Origin: Entrophospora sp. SA101
Taxonomy: Eukaryota; Glomeromycota; Glomeromycetes; Entrophosporales; Entrophosporaceae
NCBI GenBank assembly: GCA_958430865.1
Contig: CAUDNR010001136.1
Coordinates: 1-64,000, forward strand
Reading direction: 5' to 3'
DNA: 64,000 nucleotides
Positions within the stretch are counted from its first letter, which is position 1; every line of letters begins with the position of its first letter. Made by a program: the position numbers and the translations under genes. Positions 23,991 through 39,573 of this stretch are shown here, one piece after another. Under the pieces are notes generated by a model. It ran no database searches, was not told the DNA's origin, and saw only the letters and a list, made by a program, of their open reading frames with translations.

Positions 23991-24660
23991 ATGGAGTTCA
24001 TGATTATTGTAATCATGACAATTATCATAATGGGTTTCAAATGATGATGATAATTATAATTTACATAATAATAATCACCACTATCGTCATTACTGACATA
24101 TTTCCAATCAAACTATTAATAAGATGATTTTAAAAACATTAACAACAAAAAAGAGCATCACCAATAATACCATTTTTAATTATGACATCTAATTAAATAT
24201 ATATTTTATTTATTATTATAATAATTTTTTAGAATTTACTAAATATTATTATTTATATCATTTTTAAAGGGGTAATTGGTATTTTTTTTTTTAAAAAAAA
24301 GTATATATTATTAATATTATTTTTTAATTCATAATTTCATAATATCGTTTATTTTTTAATTTTGTTTGCAACAAAAAAAAATTTTTAATCAAGGCATATA
24401 TATATGTATATAATAACTAATAGTCTATAGCTTTAATTTTTTAAATAATAATTTAATAAATAATTTATCAATACATGCATATATATATAAATAATTATAT
24501 GGCTAATCACATGCTCAAGCCAGATTGTGTTTTTGTAAAATAAAAACGGGTCAAATATTATACATGAAAAGCCTTTTATTAAAAAAATATTATATGGATA
24601 TATTATTTACACATTATAAATTGTATATAAATTGTACAAACGTTAAGGGATTGATTATTA
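23991..24660. other. Convergent AT-rich spacer
   Basis: 670 bp between two convergent genes. TGA/ATCATGA-type short inverted repeats just after the upstream stop (about 23998-24030) may be 3' UTR structure. The rest is homopolymer and ATAT microsatellite. No gene. Confidence 0.6.
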
Positions 24661-27222
24661 TTAATTATTGATTTTATCTTTTAATAATTTACTAAAAGGT
24701 TGCCAAAGTCTTAGTCTATTAGCTGCATTGCCCTCTAATTTTCTTAAAGCATTATTATGCCTAAAAACAGCATTTTTTTGATGTATGATTCTTTCAACCA
24801 TCAACCTACCTTTTTTATGATCCTCTAACCATCTAAATGTCTCTAGCTTATTTTTGATCAATTGTACTCTATTGTTATAATTGGTTATATAATCTTCATA
24901 TCCATTCTGTTCTAATATATTTAACACTATATTGCGTCGTGTGTTTGAACCAAATTTTCTAAATAGATTTAACAGTCTGATCACATCATCTTCATTAATT
25001 CTAACATCATACTTGAAAAATTCTCTAAAATATACTATACTTAAATTTAAATTATTATCATCTATAAAAGTATTTATTATTACTGATAATATTTGAGAGT
25101 TTGGCTTTAACTTGTATTTTAAAATCATTCTTTGATACCAACATTCCATTTCGTTAAATTTTTTTGCTAAACCACATCCTTTAATTATACTGGAAAATGT
25201 TGGATATACTATAGGTATCTTGTCATTTTCCATTTCATCCAAATAATTTTCTAAGATTTCTATTGATGACGAACTTGCTAATTTATTTAATAAAATATTA
25301 TATAAATTTCTATGGTTCTGATTTTCTGCTATTATTTTTGATTCTTTTAAATATTTAAAAACCTTTTCAATAATCGATGGATCTGGTAGCCTGGCTGCTG
25401 TTTTCAATATTGATTCAAGCGATCCAAGCGTCAATCTTATATTTGATTTTTTTTTCAACAAATCTATCAAGTAAAAAACCTTATCCAAATCACGATTGTT
25501 CAAATATGCATTTATTAATGCTTTATAAATTCCAAAATCTATTTTCAAGTTCTCTTTTAACATAACATTGAATATGTCTAACGCATTATCAGGTTTCTCA
25601 CCTTTTACATGATCATCTATTATTATTGCATAAGTTGTCAAATTAGGCTTTACGTTGTGCTTTTGCATGTGTCTATAAACCTCTAATGCATCTTCATAAT
25701 CTGATTCTTGCAATTCGGAATACAACATTAAATTATAATCAATCAACTTTGGCATTGTATTGAATTCATCTCGCAACATTCTAATCGCCTTTATACCTAC
25801 AATACCAATAGATTCTAGTATCTTGGCATCAGGTAGAATACCATCTTTTTTCATCAGCTCAAAATATTCCAGTGCCAATTGTTCCTCTCCTATTTTTTTC
25901 ATAAATCCTATAATAATATTATATGTTATGATTGTTGGTTGTAGTTTTCTGGATTTCATTTCATTAAATAACTCAATTGCCTTTGAAGGATCTCTATGAG
26001 TTTTTGAAATAACCGATAATAATGCATTGCACACTATAGTATCAGGTTCTATTCCATCTTCTATCAACTTGTTAAACAAACCTAAAGCCTTTGGATAGTC
26101 ATACATTTCACCGCATGCTTTGATTAGTAGCGTGTACGTTTTGTTGTTCCTCTCGACACCTTGACTCACCATATTATCAAAAAAATAAAATGCACTGCGT
26201 AAAAATAAACTACGATTACTTTTTTGTTCCGTGTTAATATACCCAGATATTAGAATATTGTAGCTTATGGTATTTGGCTTGACATCATCATTGAAAAAAG
26301 CTTGAAAATATTCATACAGAGTAGTCAAGTCACCTATCCTCACACAAGATGTCATCAAGATATTGTAAGTTGACACATCCAATTCAACATTTGGTAGTTC
26401 CTCCATTTCATAAATTATAGAATTTATTTTTGTGTAAAGATCAGGATTTTGAGGCAAATACTTTAGAAAGGAGGCGAGTAATTGATTGAAATCATAGATT
26501 GTTAGTGCCAATAATCGTTTAATACTAAGGTTCTTATAATTTGTCCAGATTTCTTCGATGCTTTTGTTTTCTACATCAATTAATGGTTTTCCATTAGAAT
26601 CCAAAGTGAGTTTTCTAGTCGTGTAATACGATAATTCGTTTTGATCGTACTCTTCTTCCAAGTGTTTGCTTAAGATTATTCTATCCAAATCTTTTGATAA
26701 CATGTTTGTTCCAAATGTGTTAATATCTTTTAATTTATTAATATATTTTATATCGTCCATTGATAAAATTTTTTGATCTTTTAGTATACTGCTACCACTA
26801 GATGATGGTGATGGTGGTGGTGGCGATAACGATGGTGGTGACAATGAATCAACAAAACCTTCATCAATATAAATGTTACTTTTGAAATGTGCTGGATTTT
26901 TAAAACTTAGATTAGTAGTCGAATAATTTTTATAGTAATGATGGTTACGATTATGATTATTTAATCTTTTTACAAAAATTAATTTGACTGATGATTCCAT
27001 TAGGAAGAATGTATTAAAATTATGATTTATTAATGATTGTGTTGATTTTGCTACTGATATCGGTGATATAAATGAATTTGCCAATATTATATTAATGTTG
27101 TTGCTTTTATTATTATTATAATTGATTTTATTTAAAATTATCATAAAATAGTCTTTACATTTCAAATAACTTTCTTTAAACATTTTTTTTCTTTTTGTAA
27201 AATTGTCAAATTGTCTGATCAT
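24661..27222 (-). CDS. Pentatricopeptide repeat (PPR) protein, probably mitochondrial
   Basis: Single-exon gene of 853 residues. PPR proteins bind organellar RNA in a sequence-specific way. At least ten 35-residue helical repeats are visible between about residues 275 and 750, with the usual phrases TYNILMTSCVRIGDL, ISYNILISGYINTE, TYTLLIKACGEMYDYPKALG, IVCNALLSVISK, ITYNIIIGFMKKIGEEQLAL, TYAIIIDDHVKGEKPDNALD. The first 120 residues are basic, Asn-rich and poor in acids, fitting a mitochondrial presequence; Met 1, Met 14 or Met 75 could be the true start. A Ser/Pro run (SPPSLSPPPPSPSSSGSS) separates presequence and repeats. The C-terminus is basic (FRWLEDHKKGRLMVERIIHQ). No SMR or catalytic domain is seen. 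Confidence 0.88.
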   Translation of the reverse strand: MIRQFDNFTKRKKMFKESYLKCKDYFMIILNKINYNNNKSNNINIILANSFISPISVAKSTQSLINHNFNTFFLMESSVKLIFVKRLNNHNRNHHYYKNYSTTNLSFKNPAHFKSNIYIDEGFVDSLSPPSLSPPPPSPSSSGSSILKDQKILSMDDIKYINKLKDINTFGTNMLSKDLDRIILSKHLEEEYDQNELSYYTTRKLTLDSNGKPLIDVENKSIEEIWTNYKNLSIKRLLALTIYDFNQLLASFLKYLPQNPDLYTKINSIIYEMEELPNVELDVSTYNILMTSCVRIGDLTTLYEYFQAFFNDDVKPNTISYNILISGYINTEQKSNRSLFLRSAFYFFDNMVSQGVERNNKTYTLLIKACGEMYDYPKALGLFNKLIEDGIEPDTIVCNALLSVISKTHRDPSKAIELFNEMKSRKLQPTIITYNIIIGFMKKIGEEQLALEYFELMKKDGILPDAKILESIGIVGIKAIRMLRDEFNTMPKLIDYNLMLYSELQESDYEDALEVYRHMQKHNVKPNLTTYAIIIDDHVKGEKPDNALDIFNVMLKENLKIDFGIYKALINAYLNNRDLDKVFYLIDLLKKKSNIRLTLGSLESILKTAARLPDPSIIEKVFKYLKESKIIAENQNHRNLYNILLNKLASSSSIEILENYLDEMENDKIPIVYPTFSSIIKGCGLAKKFNEMECWYQRMILKYKLKPNSQILSVIINTFIDDNNLNLSIVYFREFFKYDVRINEDDVIRLLNLFRKFGSNTRRNIVLNILEQNGYEDYITNYNNRVQLIKNKLETFRWLEDHKKGRLMVERIIHQKNAVFRHNNALRKLEGNAANRLRLWQPFSKLLKDKINN

Positions 27223-28622
27223 TATATAGCTTTTTAATGTTGTACAAGATTTCTAGGATGATAATAATAATTTTATAAAATTTGAAAATATGTCAAATAA
27301 CAACATCAAACAAATCTCCTGTGAAAAGAAGTCCGTTTGTGATTAGGATGAGTGCTTACAGCCTTCTGATTCATTTCTTCTTAAAAAGAACATGTTACTT
27401 CCTGATTAAGAGATTTTAAGATTGTTGGTTGAATGCGAGTACTCCTACATTAGCACCCCAAAATAATAATAGATAGTAGTAATATGAAATTTGCGAGAAT
27501 TTACCGCTGTCTTTAACCTAATTTTGTGACACCTGGCATCTGTAGATATTAATATATTTGGGGTTGATCCCAGATGATGGAAACGAAATTGAAAATTTTG
27601 CCGATAGAACATTGAAAGGAGTCTTGTGCCTCGTTATAGCGAACAGTCATCCATTTATGACCGCTCGCTCTTTTTAACAATTGGTAAAGAATTGTTATTA
27701 GCTCTCCAAGGAAATTGATTGGAGGGTTGGATGTTAGCTAGTCAAGTGATGAATTTTGAATTTTGAGTTTTTTAAATTAACATTTAACATTTGCATCAAT
27801 ATTTATACAATCAATGTAATATTTGATACGTGTAATACTTTTAAGGCTGAATAATATACCCAATACGAACGTTAAAATATTTTGTTCACTCCATTTACTT
27901 TACTCATATTGCATATACTAATACATATAAGTTTCCACTTCTGGCTCTGGAATGACAGACAAATGGGAACCCATGCATGAATTTCGCAAATTCGATTTTA
28001 TGTTACTCTACATGGTCTCCAACCGCAGCTGCATTATGGATGACCATTTGCAAAAGGTCTACACCCCCTTGCCACATACTTGTTGTCAATTGTTCAATTT
28101 GGATGCTGCCAGAGGTCCTGGTCAGTATCGTGTCGATCTATGCATTGCTTAATATTACTCTTCAAGTCTTTAATGTTGTTAGTAGTGTAAAACAGGAATT
28201 GGCTCAATGCAAGTAAAAGGTGAAAAAGGCGATTTGCTAATAATACGTACTAGTACCAGTACTAGTACTATACGAATCTCTAATTTAATTAAAAATTTTT
28301 TATTAAAAGGAGAATTAAATTTTCTTAAAATAAATAAATAAAAGTATTATATACAACAACATTATATAAAAATTCGAACTTTCCACTACTACCAATTACC
28401 ATGCTACTAATTATTTTCATCTATTACTATAAATTAAGAAAATCCAATATTAAATAAATAACATTAATAACATTAATAAATATTAATAAATAAATAGCAA
28501 ATGAATCAAAGTATATCTATAACGTTATCAGTGATAAAAAATTTTTTTCATTCTATATTCTTTATTAAAAATTTTTTAAGGGTACTTCTAATATTATTAA
28601 TTGTTCTTCAAAAAAAAAATTT
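27223..28622. other. Gene-poor spacer
   Basis: 1.4 kb without a supported gene. Two overlapping short frames at 27952-28216 lack family signals. GTACTAGTAC palindromes occur twice at about 28246-28270. The rest is AT-rich. Confidence 0.5.
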
Positions 28623-31712
<3,090 letters not shown>

Positions 31713-33179
31713 TCGGTGTATATATTTTTTTTTTTTGTTTCAAAAAAAAAAATTTTATTATTTTTTCCATTTATTTTTAATTTATGCAAATTATTTTGCC
31801 GGGGGGTTTCAATTGTGCCACGTGAGATAAATTAGTCAAAATTATGAAAGGTTCTTACGTTTAAAAACCACCCGTTCGTTATAGTTATTATTATGCCGAA
31901 ATTGCTATATTAATATAGGTCATAACGCGAATTTAATTATTATTATTATTATTTATAAACGTCAAATGATCACCCGACTTTAAAACAAAATTTTTAGTTC
32001 AAAAATTTTTTTTGAAGTGCTATAAACCTTTACAACAAATTCAAAATTTCGGACTAAAATCCTTTTCATAAAAGGTAAGTGATCGATAATAATTTTCTCT
32101 AGTTTGGGTTACTATGAAGTTTTGCACCAACAAAATAATCAATTTTTTTTTGTTTGGATTTAATTAATCTGTTTTCCTAAATGAACAACGATCGACATAA
32201 ATTTTTTCGCAATACAAATAAATTGCTTATATTGGGTAAGCCTAGATTTATATAAAATTTCGGATTATTGATGTTTATACGGTACGGGTCATCTATAATC
32301 AGCAATAGCGATTTGGTCAGGTTCAAAAATACTAAAACAAAATTTTTATATCATTTTAAAAAAGTTGATCGGTAACTTTTATTGTTCATGGTTCAAAGTT
32401 TCAAAACTTATTGTCTTTCTTAAATTAAAAGTTGGCTGAGCCTCAACATTTTAAAAATTCCAAATTTGTTATATATAATTTTTTAAAAAATTGAGACTAA
32501 GTAAATTTCGTGTAACAATTTTTTTCATACATAGAATATTTTATTGATTAAATACATGATTTATTTATATTATTTATTTCCTTTTTTAATTAATAAATAA
32601 AAATTTTTACAAAAAAGTTTAACGAACATACATATTACATTAAAAGAAAATCATTAACAAATTTGGTCGTAAAGTTTAAAAATATGGTAATATAGAAATT
32701 ATTTATTGTTGAGAATATTTTTTTTTACACCCAAATTGAATGGTGGTGGTTTTTTCAATCCAACATGTGATGGATCTGATGATATTTCAAATTTCTAACT
32801 TTCGAGTCATGTCAGTTGATTTGGTTTTTGGGGCTTTTTTTCAAACTTTATGCACATGAAAACTCATTAGGTTAGTTGTTTATTTATTTCAAACAATTGA
32901 TTGCTGCATCTAACTTAATGAGTTTACTACCTCAAAACAAATGTATTTTTTGTTAGTATAAGGTATTATAACATTATGATCATACCATACTGAATTTTGG
33001 GTTCAAAAAAAATCAGCGCATATGTGTGGATGATCTGCACTGTAAATGACATGCAGTTGTTACACTAAATCAGCCTATAGCTAACTATGGCTTCATAGAA
33101 AATCATCATCATTTGCTGCTGCCACCAGCTAGACATATCCTGCCACAATTAAAATGGCAGAAGAGAGGTCAGTAAGCCT
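31713..33179. other. AT-rich region with inverted repeats
   Basis: No gene seen. Upstream flank of the Cla4 gene, then degraded AT-rich sequence. An inverted repeat, AAACTCATTA at about 32863 pairing with TAATGAGTTT at about 32918, plus GTTAG/CTAAC, could form a stem with a loop near 45 nt; it lies 260-330 bp past the end of the Fanzor relic in that gene's direction. Confidence 0.45.
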
Positions 33180-35038
33180 CACTTATAAATAGATCAGGTC
33201 TCTCTCCATAAGTGTTTGTGTACAAAAAAAATGTTCCTTATGTTATGGGCAGCATTATCATCTTGATTCTAATGTATCAGACAGACTAATTCTCAGACTG
33301 ACAGATCAAAATTCTTGATGCTTATCAAACCACCATTATACCAAAAACAGACTAAGGATGTACAGAACTCATTAATGTTCACCATCTTTCAGTGTTTAGA
33401 AGTTTTTGGCACATATGATGTTGATTACCAAATATTATCATCATTACCATTTTTTATTCTCTTGGACAAAATATCAAAGGTCTTTTGTTTGTTAATAAAA
33501 GGTTTCATCACAAATAATGCCAGTGATGTTCAACTAATGTCTATGAATATGGCTCATACCTCACTTACATTCTGTTTTATCTCAATATAATCCTTGATTT
33601 CATGGAAGTAATGTTACTATTGCAAATTAAATTAACAAAGTTATAGCTCATCTTGAATAATGGCCTAAAGATTTTTTTTTGTTTTTCTAACCACAACTCA
33701 CATTTTTTGCAAGCATGAATAAAACCCTGCTAAGTTCCAGTACTCATTATTGGAACAGCTCACAACTTTTTCATCTGGACTCGCTGCTACAAACAGATAT
33801 CTTCCAGGATCCAGCCCAAATACTTTGCATCCATTCCGAATAATAATCGATCCTTCTTCATCAGCATCCTCTTTATTACCGTCAACTTTCTTCTGCAGGC
33901 CAACTGATACTGCAAGGCAAGACATCAGTCTGTATGGAATAAGTAAAGGTAAAGATTCAATTTTGGGTGGTGACTTATTAATATTAAACGCTTCCATCCA
34001 CCAAGCTCCTCTTTCAGCTCTGAATCTTTGAATAGCTGTTACTCCTAATTTTTCAATTGATTTGTACATGTAAAATAAAGTATCAGTATCAACTAATATC
34101 TACTTTTGTTGGAAAGAGTGTTCAGGCCAAAGTGTGAAGAGGCAAAGACCACATTCCTGGTTATGCTTAGTAAAGATGGAAAGGATTTTGTGGAAATCTG
34201 AAAGATATGGCCACCGAGATTCTTTTACAGATGCATCATCAAGAGCTTAATTTTGGAATAATGTCTGTTGCACTTTCACTTTCAAGTGAACATATTGGAT
34301 GCAGGTGATATTGTGTGATGTAGAGAATTTATCAATAATCTTCGAAGGAAGAGAAGGGGACCTCGATTTTTCAAGTGGGTGATGAAGTGGTTTATGACGA
34401 AGTCAATGTGTTTTTTGGTAAAAGAGATAATTTATAATTTATCCATCTTGTCGATTGTTGAGATTAGTTGTACTGACATATTGTCACGCAGCAGAGGAGA
34501 GAAGTTGTCATAACGATTTTTTATTTGCCCAATTCATTCCTCGAGGTCGATATGTGTATAGAGGGTATCTTGAATGTTATTTATGATGGGTTCTTTGGTG
34601 GTGTCAGGAGTGTTTTGGTATGTAGTTACAACTTGGAAACATTGCCGCATGTACTTGAAAGCACCTTCGCTTGTGTTGAAAGGAAATTGGTCACCAATGG
34701 TCACATGATAAAGTGCTAACCAACCGAGAGCCTTCAAAAACAATTCGAGTCATTCCTTCAACAGCACCTTGGATTGCAAGTTCAGGATCTTTATCTTTTA
34801 AGAATTATTTCTAGTCCAGTTTGACTCTGCATTGTTCGTATTTTGTGTCTTTTTCCTAAATAGGTTTACGTGCACAACGTTTTTGAAATTTACAACGACT
34901 GTTTGAAGAACGTGAATGATTAGTTCCCTTGCAAGTTGGACAAGGACGCTCTAAAATAAAAAAATAAAAAAATATCACTAGATAGATAAATGGTAAATAT
35001 TTATTTGTATTCCTCGTTTGCTTTTCTTTTAGCTGCAT
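33180..35038 (-). pseudogene. Decayed Fanzor gene (eukaryotic TnpB-like nuclease)
   Basis: Fanzors are eukaryotic RNA-guided RuvC nucleases carried by mobile elements. Minus-strand pieces in family order: an N-terminal start (MQLKEKQTRNTNK) and, after an intron-like gap, CPTCKGTNHSRSSNSRC near 34930; a helical piece (QGAVEGMTRIVFEGSRLV) near 34760; the frame 34743-34534; then 34069-33698, with DTLFYMYKSIEKLGV, WWMEAFNINK, and the RuvC-I core VFGLDPGRYLFVAA. Further on come MVNINEFCTSLVC (RuvC-II, Glu kept; first zinc Cys kept) near 33340 and NQDDNAAHNI (RuvC-III, Asp kept) at about 33233-33271, where the usual preceding Trp is a TAG. Many stops and frameshifts make it nonfunctional. Assignment rests on motif pattern and order, not on a database search. 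Confidence 0.7.
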
Positions 35039-35970
35039 TTTAGAAGATTCCGCATGTGGTAATGTTTAAATTAAAATAAAATGTAATCAAATAAAAATTT
35101 TTAATTTTTCATTTAATATAAAAATAATTAAGATTACATACATAATTCAACAATTAGTATAGTACAATGAACAATTCAATAAAAAATAATGACAATTCAA
35201 AAGATTATTAGCAATATGTTGTTTCAGTTAAAAGGCTTTCTAAATAACATAAATATTACTAATTAGTTTATTTAAAAATAGTCACAACTCAGAAAATTAT
35301 TAATTTCGCGACGCCCAATGTAATTAATTCTTCATTGGGCGTGTACATTGTATAACAATTAACAAATTTATAAGCGGGGAAGCTTTTATTAATAATAAAT
35401 GACTTGCTTGAGGGTGGAAATGTCATCGATGTAGTTTCTATTCGTAATTCGTAATACAAATTCTTACTCGTTTTATTCGAACAAAACAATAAACCTTATT
35501 CGAATAGAAACACTACTATTATTATTATCAATGCAAGAACTGTGAAGGAGAAATAGAACTGATAAAGAAAAGCTTTTTGATTAGCATATACTATTATAAA
35601 ACGAATTAATAGAACCCCTATGCAATGTAAACAATTTCTTTATAGAAGTTTCCTTAATTATTATTATAATACAATGTTTTTATTCGTTGCCAACATGATC
35701 AAAATTTTATTAGGAAATTTTTTTAATTGTTATTATTATATAATACAACGTTTTATGTGTGCTAACAAACAGAAATTAATTTTCTGTTGTTAATTAAAAT
35801 TTTGGAATTCTGATTGGCTAATTTGAATTTAACCTATGAAAAATGTTGCACGAAACTAAATTTTATTCTTTTCCATATTATTTATTATTGGCTTAAAAAA
35901 AAAAAAATAACCAATTCCTCCTTCTATGATGTTTTGTTATCTTGTGATTTATACTTTTTAATTGGATATT
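35039..35970. other. AT-rich spacer with an inverted repeat
   Basis: No supported gene; the frame at 35289-35489 has no family signal. ACGCCCAATG at 35311-35320 pairs exactly with CATTGGGCGT at 35333-35342 around a 12-nt loop. The remainder is AT-rich with poly-A and poly-T runs. Confidence 0.5.
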
Positions 35971-36936
35971 TTACCAACTTTCTACTAATTCCTTTTTTAT
36001 AAAGATGTCAATATTTCTTTGAAAATTTCCTAATTGTACTAAATTCAAAGATTCTAGGTACATCTTTTTGCAAACCCTTTCAAGTATTCTCATGCAAATG
36101 TCTTTAGGCAGCGCCCTGATATCTCTCAATGGAATTTGGAAAAATATATATTTATGACTTGCATTCTTCAACTCTGTAAGAAAATCAAGTTCCAAAGACA
36201 TTACTCAGCGAGTATAACAAAAAACCCTTGAAGGATTATTGATTTTTTTCTTCACATTCTAATAATACTTCAAATGGCCTGTATTTCTGGAAAGACCATT
36301 AATTGTGGCTTTTTATTTGGTCGAAAATCAGTGTCTCGCTCTCTAGTTGGGCCAAAGTTCATTCTACTCGCAACCAAATTCTCTTTGCTAAAATCAGAAT
36401 GATTTAGTACTGTACACACAATCAGGGATATAAGGTCCCAAAATAGCAAAAATAAGAATTGCCTTGTATTCTATTCGCTCAAGAAGTTGATTAATTCCGG
36501 GTTTTAAATAACATCTGGTACATCTGGATGTCATGCAACATCAGTTAAAAATTCACTCACCATAATTGATCATTTTCCATAATGGTATTTCTCCATGATT
36601 GGACCACATTCATCGTCATTTGGATAGAAAATGAACTACAGGTATTCTTTCCTTCTCTCCTTCAAGTAGATCAGGGCGTATTTGATCCATAAATTCACCT
36701 TCATGTTTAGGATACATTTTTATACTCAAACATCTTTTCCAAGAATTCTTTTTGATTTTGCACAATATCCTCTCTTTCATGACATCATAACATGGTACGA
36801 ATAACAAATGTACTTTTTTTTTCGCAAATGCAAATGTCGTGTGACCATTATTACGCAGGATAAAAAAAAATGATATGTCCAAACATGTTAATATTAAATT
36901 TTTTATGTTGTACTTGTGAACATTTTGTTCAATCAA
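35971..36936 (-). pseudogene. Decayed DDE-type transposase
   Basis: Minus-strand pieces in several frames follow the order of a fungal DDE endonuclease family: LEGEKERIPVVHF then NDECG (the usual HDE region); MVSEFLTDVA with HPDVPDVI; LNHSDFSKENLVASRMNFGP (normally D-x-SSNH-x-A...ASRMN-x-GPGG); KKPQLMVFPE; then IYFSKFHCE (normally the PKFHCELNxIE-W motif); and a final helix around ERVCKKMYLESLNLVQL. Stops and shifts split it, so it is inactive. The acid of the second DDE position is not preserved in the piece I read. It lies next to the Fanzor relic in the same orientation; the two are probably independent insertions. Confidence 0.5.
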
Positions 36937-37059
36937 TATTTAGAGAATGATCAATCTATTCAGATTTTTATGTTTTATTTTATTTTAAACAGCCTCATTC
37001 CACTAAATTAAATAAAAATATTTCCTATATAGCATTCAATTAAATTTTTAGGATTGATA

Positions 37060-38076
37060 ATGGAAAGTTTAAAACAAGAATCTTCTTTATTGCCACCAGA
37101 AGCATCATCTTCATGTACAGCATCTTCGACGTCAACATCAACACTGTTATCGTCAATTTCATCACCTAGACGAAAAATTGGCAACCCTAAAAAAAGGACA
37201 ACTGGTAATCTTATGGATTTAATATCAAAATCTTCTGCATATAAAAGTGATCCACCAACCATAATTTTACCAGATTTTTTTTATTTGGGTGACTCAAAAA
37301 CTGCTTGTTGGTTACCACATTTTGTCAATTGGAATATCACACATGTCATCAATTTATCAGGTTGTTCAAATTTTTGGGAAACTAAAGATAAGATTGACTA
37401 TGAAATCTCAAATCTTGAATTTGATGATGAAATGACTAAAGATTTAGATGAATTTAAGGAAGAAGTTGTTGGCAAAGATATTAATAATAAAGTTACAAAT
37501 GATCACATTATTCTTGACAATAAATGTGATGTCAATGATGATAATGATGATGATGGAACAACTATCGTAAAAAAAAAAAATGGAGCCACTTTTTTTGTAA
37601 GTTATTCTTCTGGTGGTGGTAATGGAGATAATAGCAAAAGTGTTAATAATGGTGATAATACCAGTATTTCTAAATTTGCACAAAACAATCAAGTAGGTAA
37701 CAATAAAGTTACTCACGACAAATCATCACCATCATCATCACTGTCAACAAAAAAAATATATCAAAACTTCAATCCTCCTAAATATTTAAAAATCGACATT
37801 TTAGATGATCCAAAATCAAATATATCAAAATACTTTAATCAATGTATTGAATTTATCGAGAAAGCAAAAGAATCAAATGGCCGTGTTTATGTTCATTGTT
37901 ATGCTGGTATTAGTAGATCAACAACAGTGGTGATTGCTTATTTGATGTATTCATGTAGATTTTCATTAAAAAAAGCTTTGAATTTAGTTAGGGAAAAACA
38001 TAAAATTGTTAGACCAAATTCAGGATTCATTAGACAATTAGAAAAATTTGAAAAGGAGATTTCATTAAAAGATTAA
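37060..38076 (+). CDS. Dual-specificity protein phosphatase with a large insert
   Basis: Single-exon gene of 338 residues from the ATG at 37060. The first 60 residues are Ser/Thr-rich and basic. A DSP domain starts near residue 68 (IILPDFFYLGD, HFVNWNITHVINLSG) and ends near residue 336. The catalytic loop is VHCYAGISRSTT, with Cys 280 and Arg 286; the general acid is in KIDILDDPKSNI near residue 247. Between the first strand and that acid sits an insert of roughly 125 low-complexity residues (Asp, Asn, Gly, Ser, Lys), where other DSPs have about ten. The core order is otherwise complete, so it should be active. The substrate (MAP kinase or other) is not predictable. Convergent with Ran, 354 bp apart. 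Confidence 0.88.
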   Translation: MESLKQESSLLPPEASSSCTASSTSTSTLLSSISSPRRKIGNPKKRTTGNLMDLISKSSAYKSDPPTIILPDFFYLGDSKTACWLPHFVNWNITHVINLSGCSNFWETKDKIDYEISNLEFDDEMTKDLDEFKEEVVGKDINNKVTNDHIILDNKCDVNDDNDDDGTTIVKKKNGATFFVSYSSGGGNGDNSKSVNNGDNTSISKFAQNNQVGNNKVTHDKSSPSSSLSTKKIYQNFNPPKYLKIDILDDPKSNISKYFNQCIEFIEKAKESNGRVYVHCYAGISRSTTVVIAYLMYSCRFSLKKALNLVREKHKIVRPNSGFIRQLEKFEKEISLKD

Positions 38077-38430
38077 TTGATTGTGAATATTGGAATAGGT
38101 CACAAAAACTTATAGTTTCATGACTTGATTCTTTCCAATAAAATTTGTCTATATTGAAAGAAAGATAATGTAGTCAAATGTCACTTGATAATTGAACAAT
38201 AATAAAATGATGCTAAAAAATAGTGTTTTTATTAAAAGTATAAAATTATTTCTTTTTCTAATAATATCTTTTAATGTGTATTTTTTTTTTTTTAAAAAAT
38301 TATATGAATAGAAGTACTATTTATTATTTATTTATTTATTTTATTTGTTTGATTAAAAAAAAATACTTACAAATAAATTACTATCTCACATGCATATTTA
38401 TATATATATATCTTATACTTAATGATTTGT
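38077..38430. other. Convergent spacer
   Basis: 354 bp of AT-rich 3' flanks with AATAAAA-like steps near 38137 and 38204 and T-runs. No gene. Confidence 0.6.

Positions 38431-39573
<1,143 letters not shown>

Noticed and set aside
27952..28216. Two overlapping frames of 66 and 79 codons
   Set aside because: No homology signal, no introns, and they overlap in different frames.
33315..33590. Plus-strand frame of 91 codons
   Set aside because: Antisense to the Fanzor relic, where RuvC-II sits; no family match of its own.
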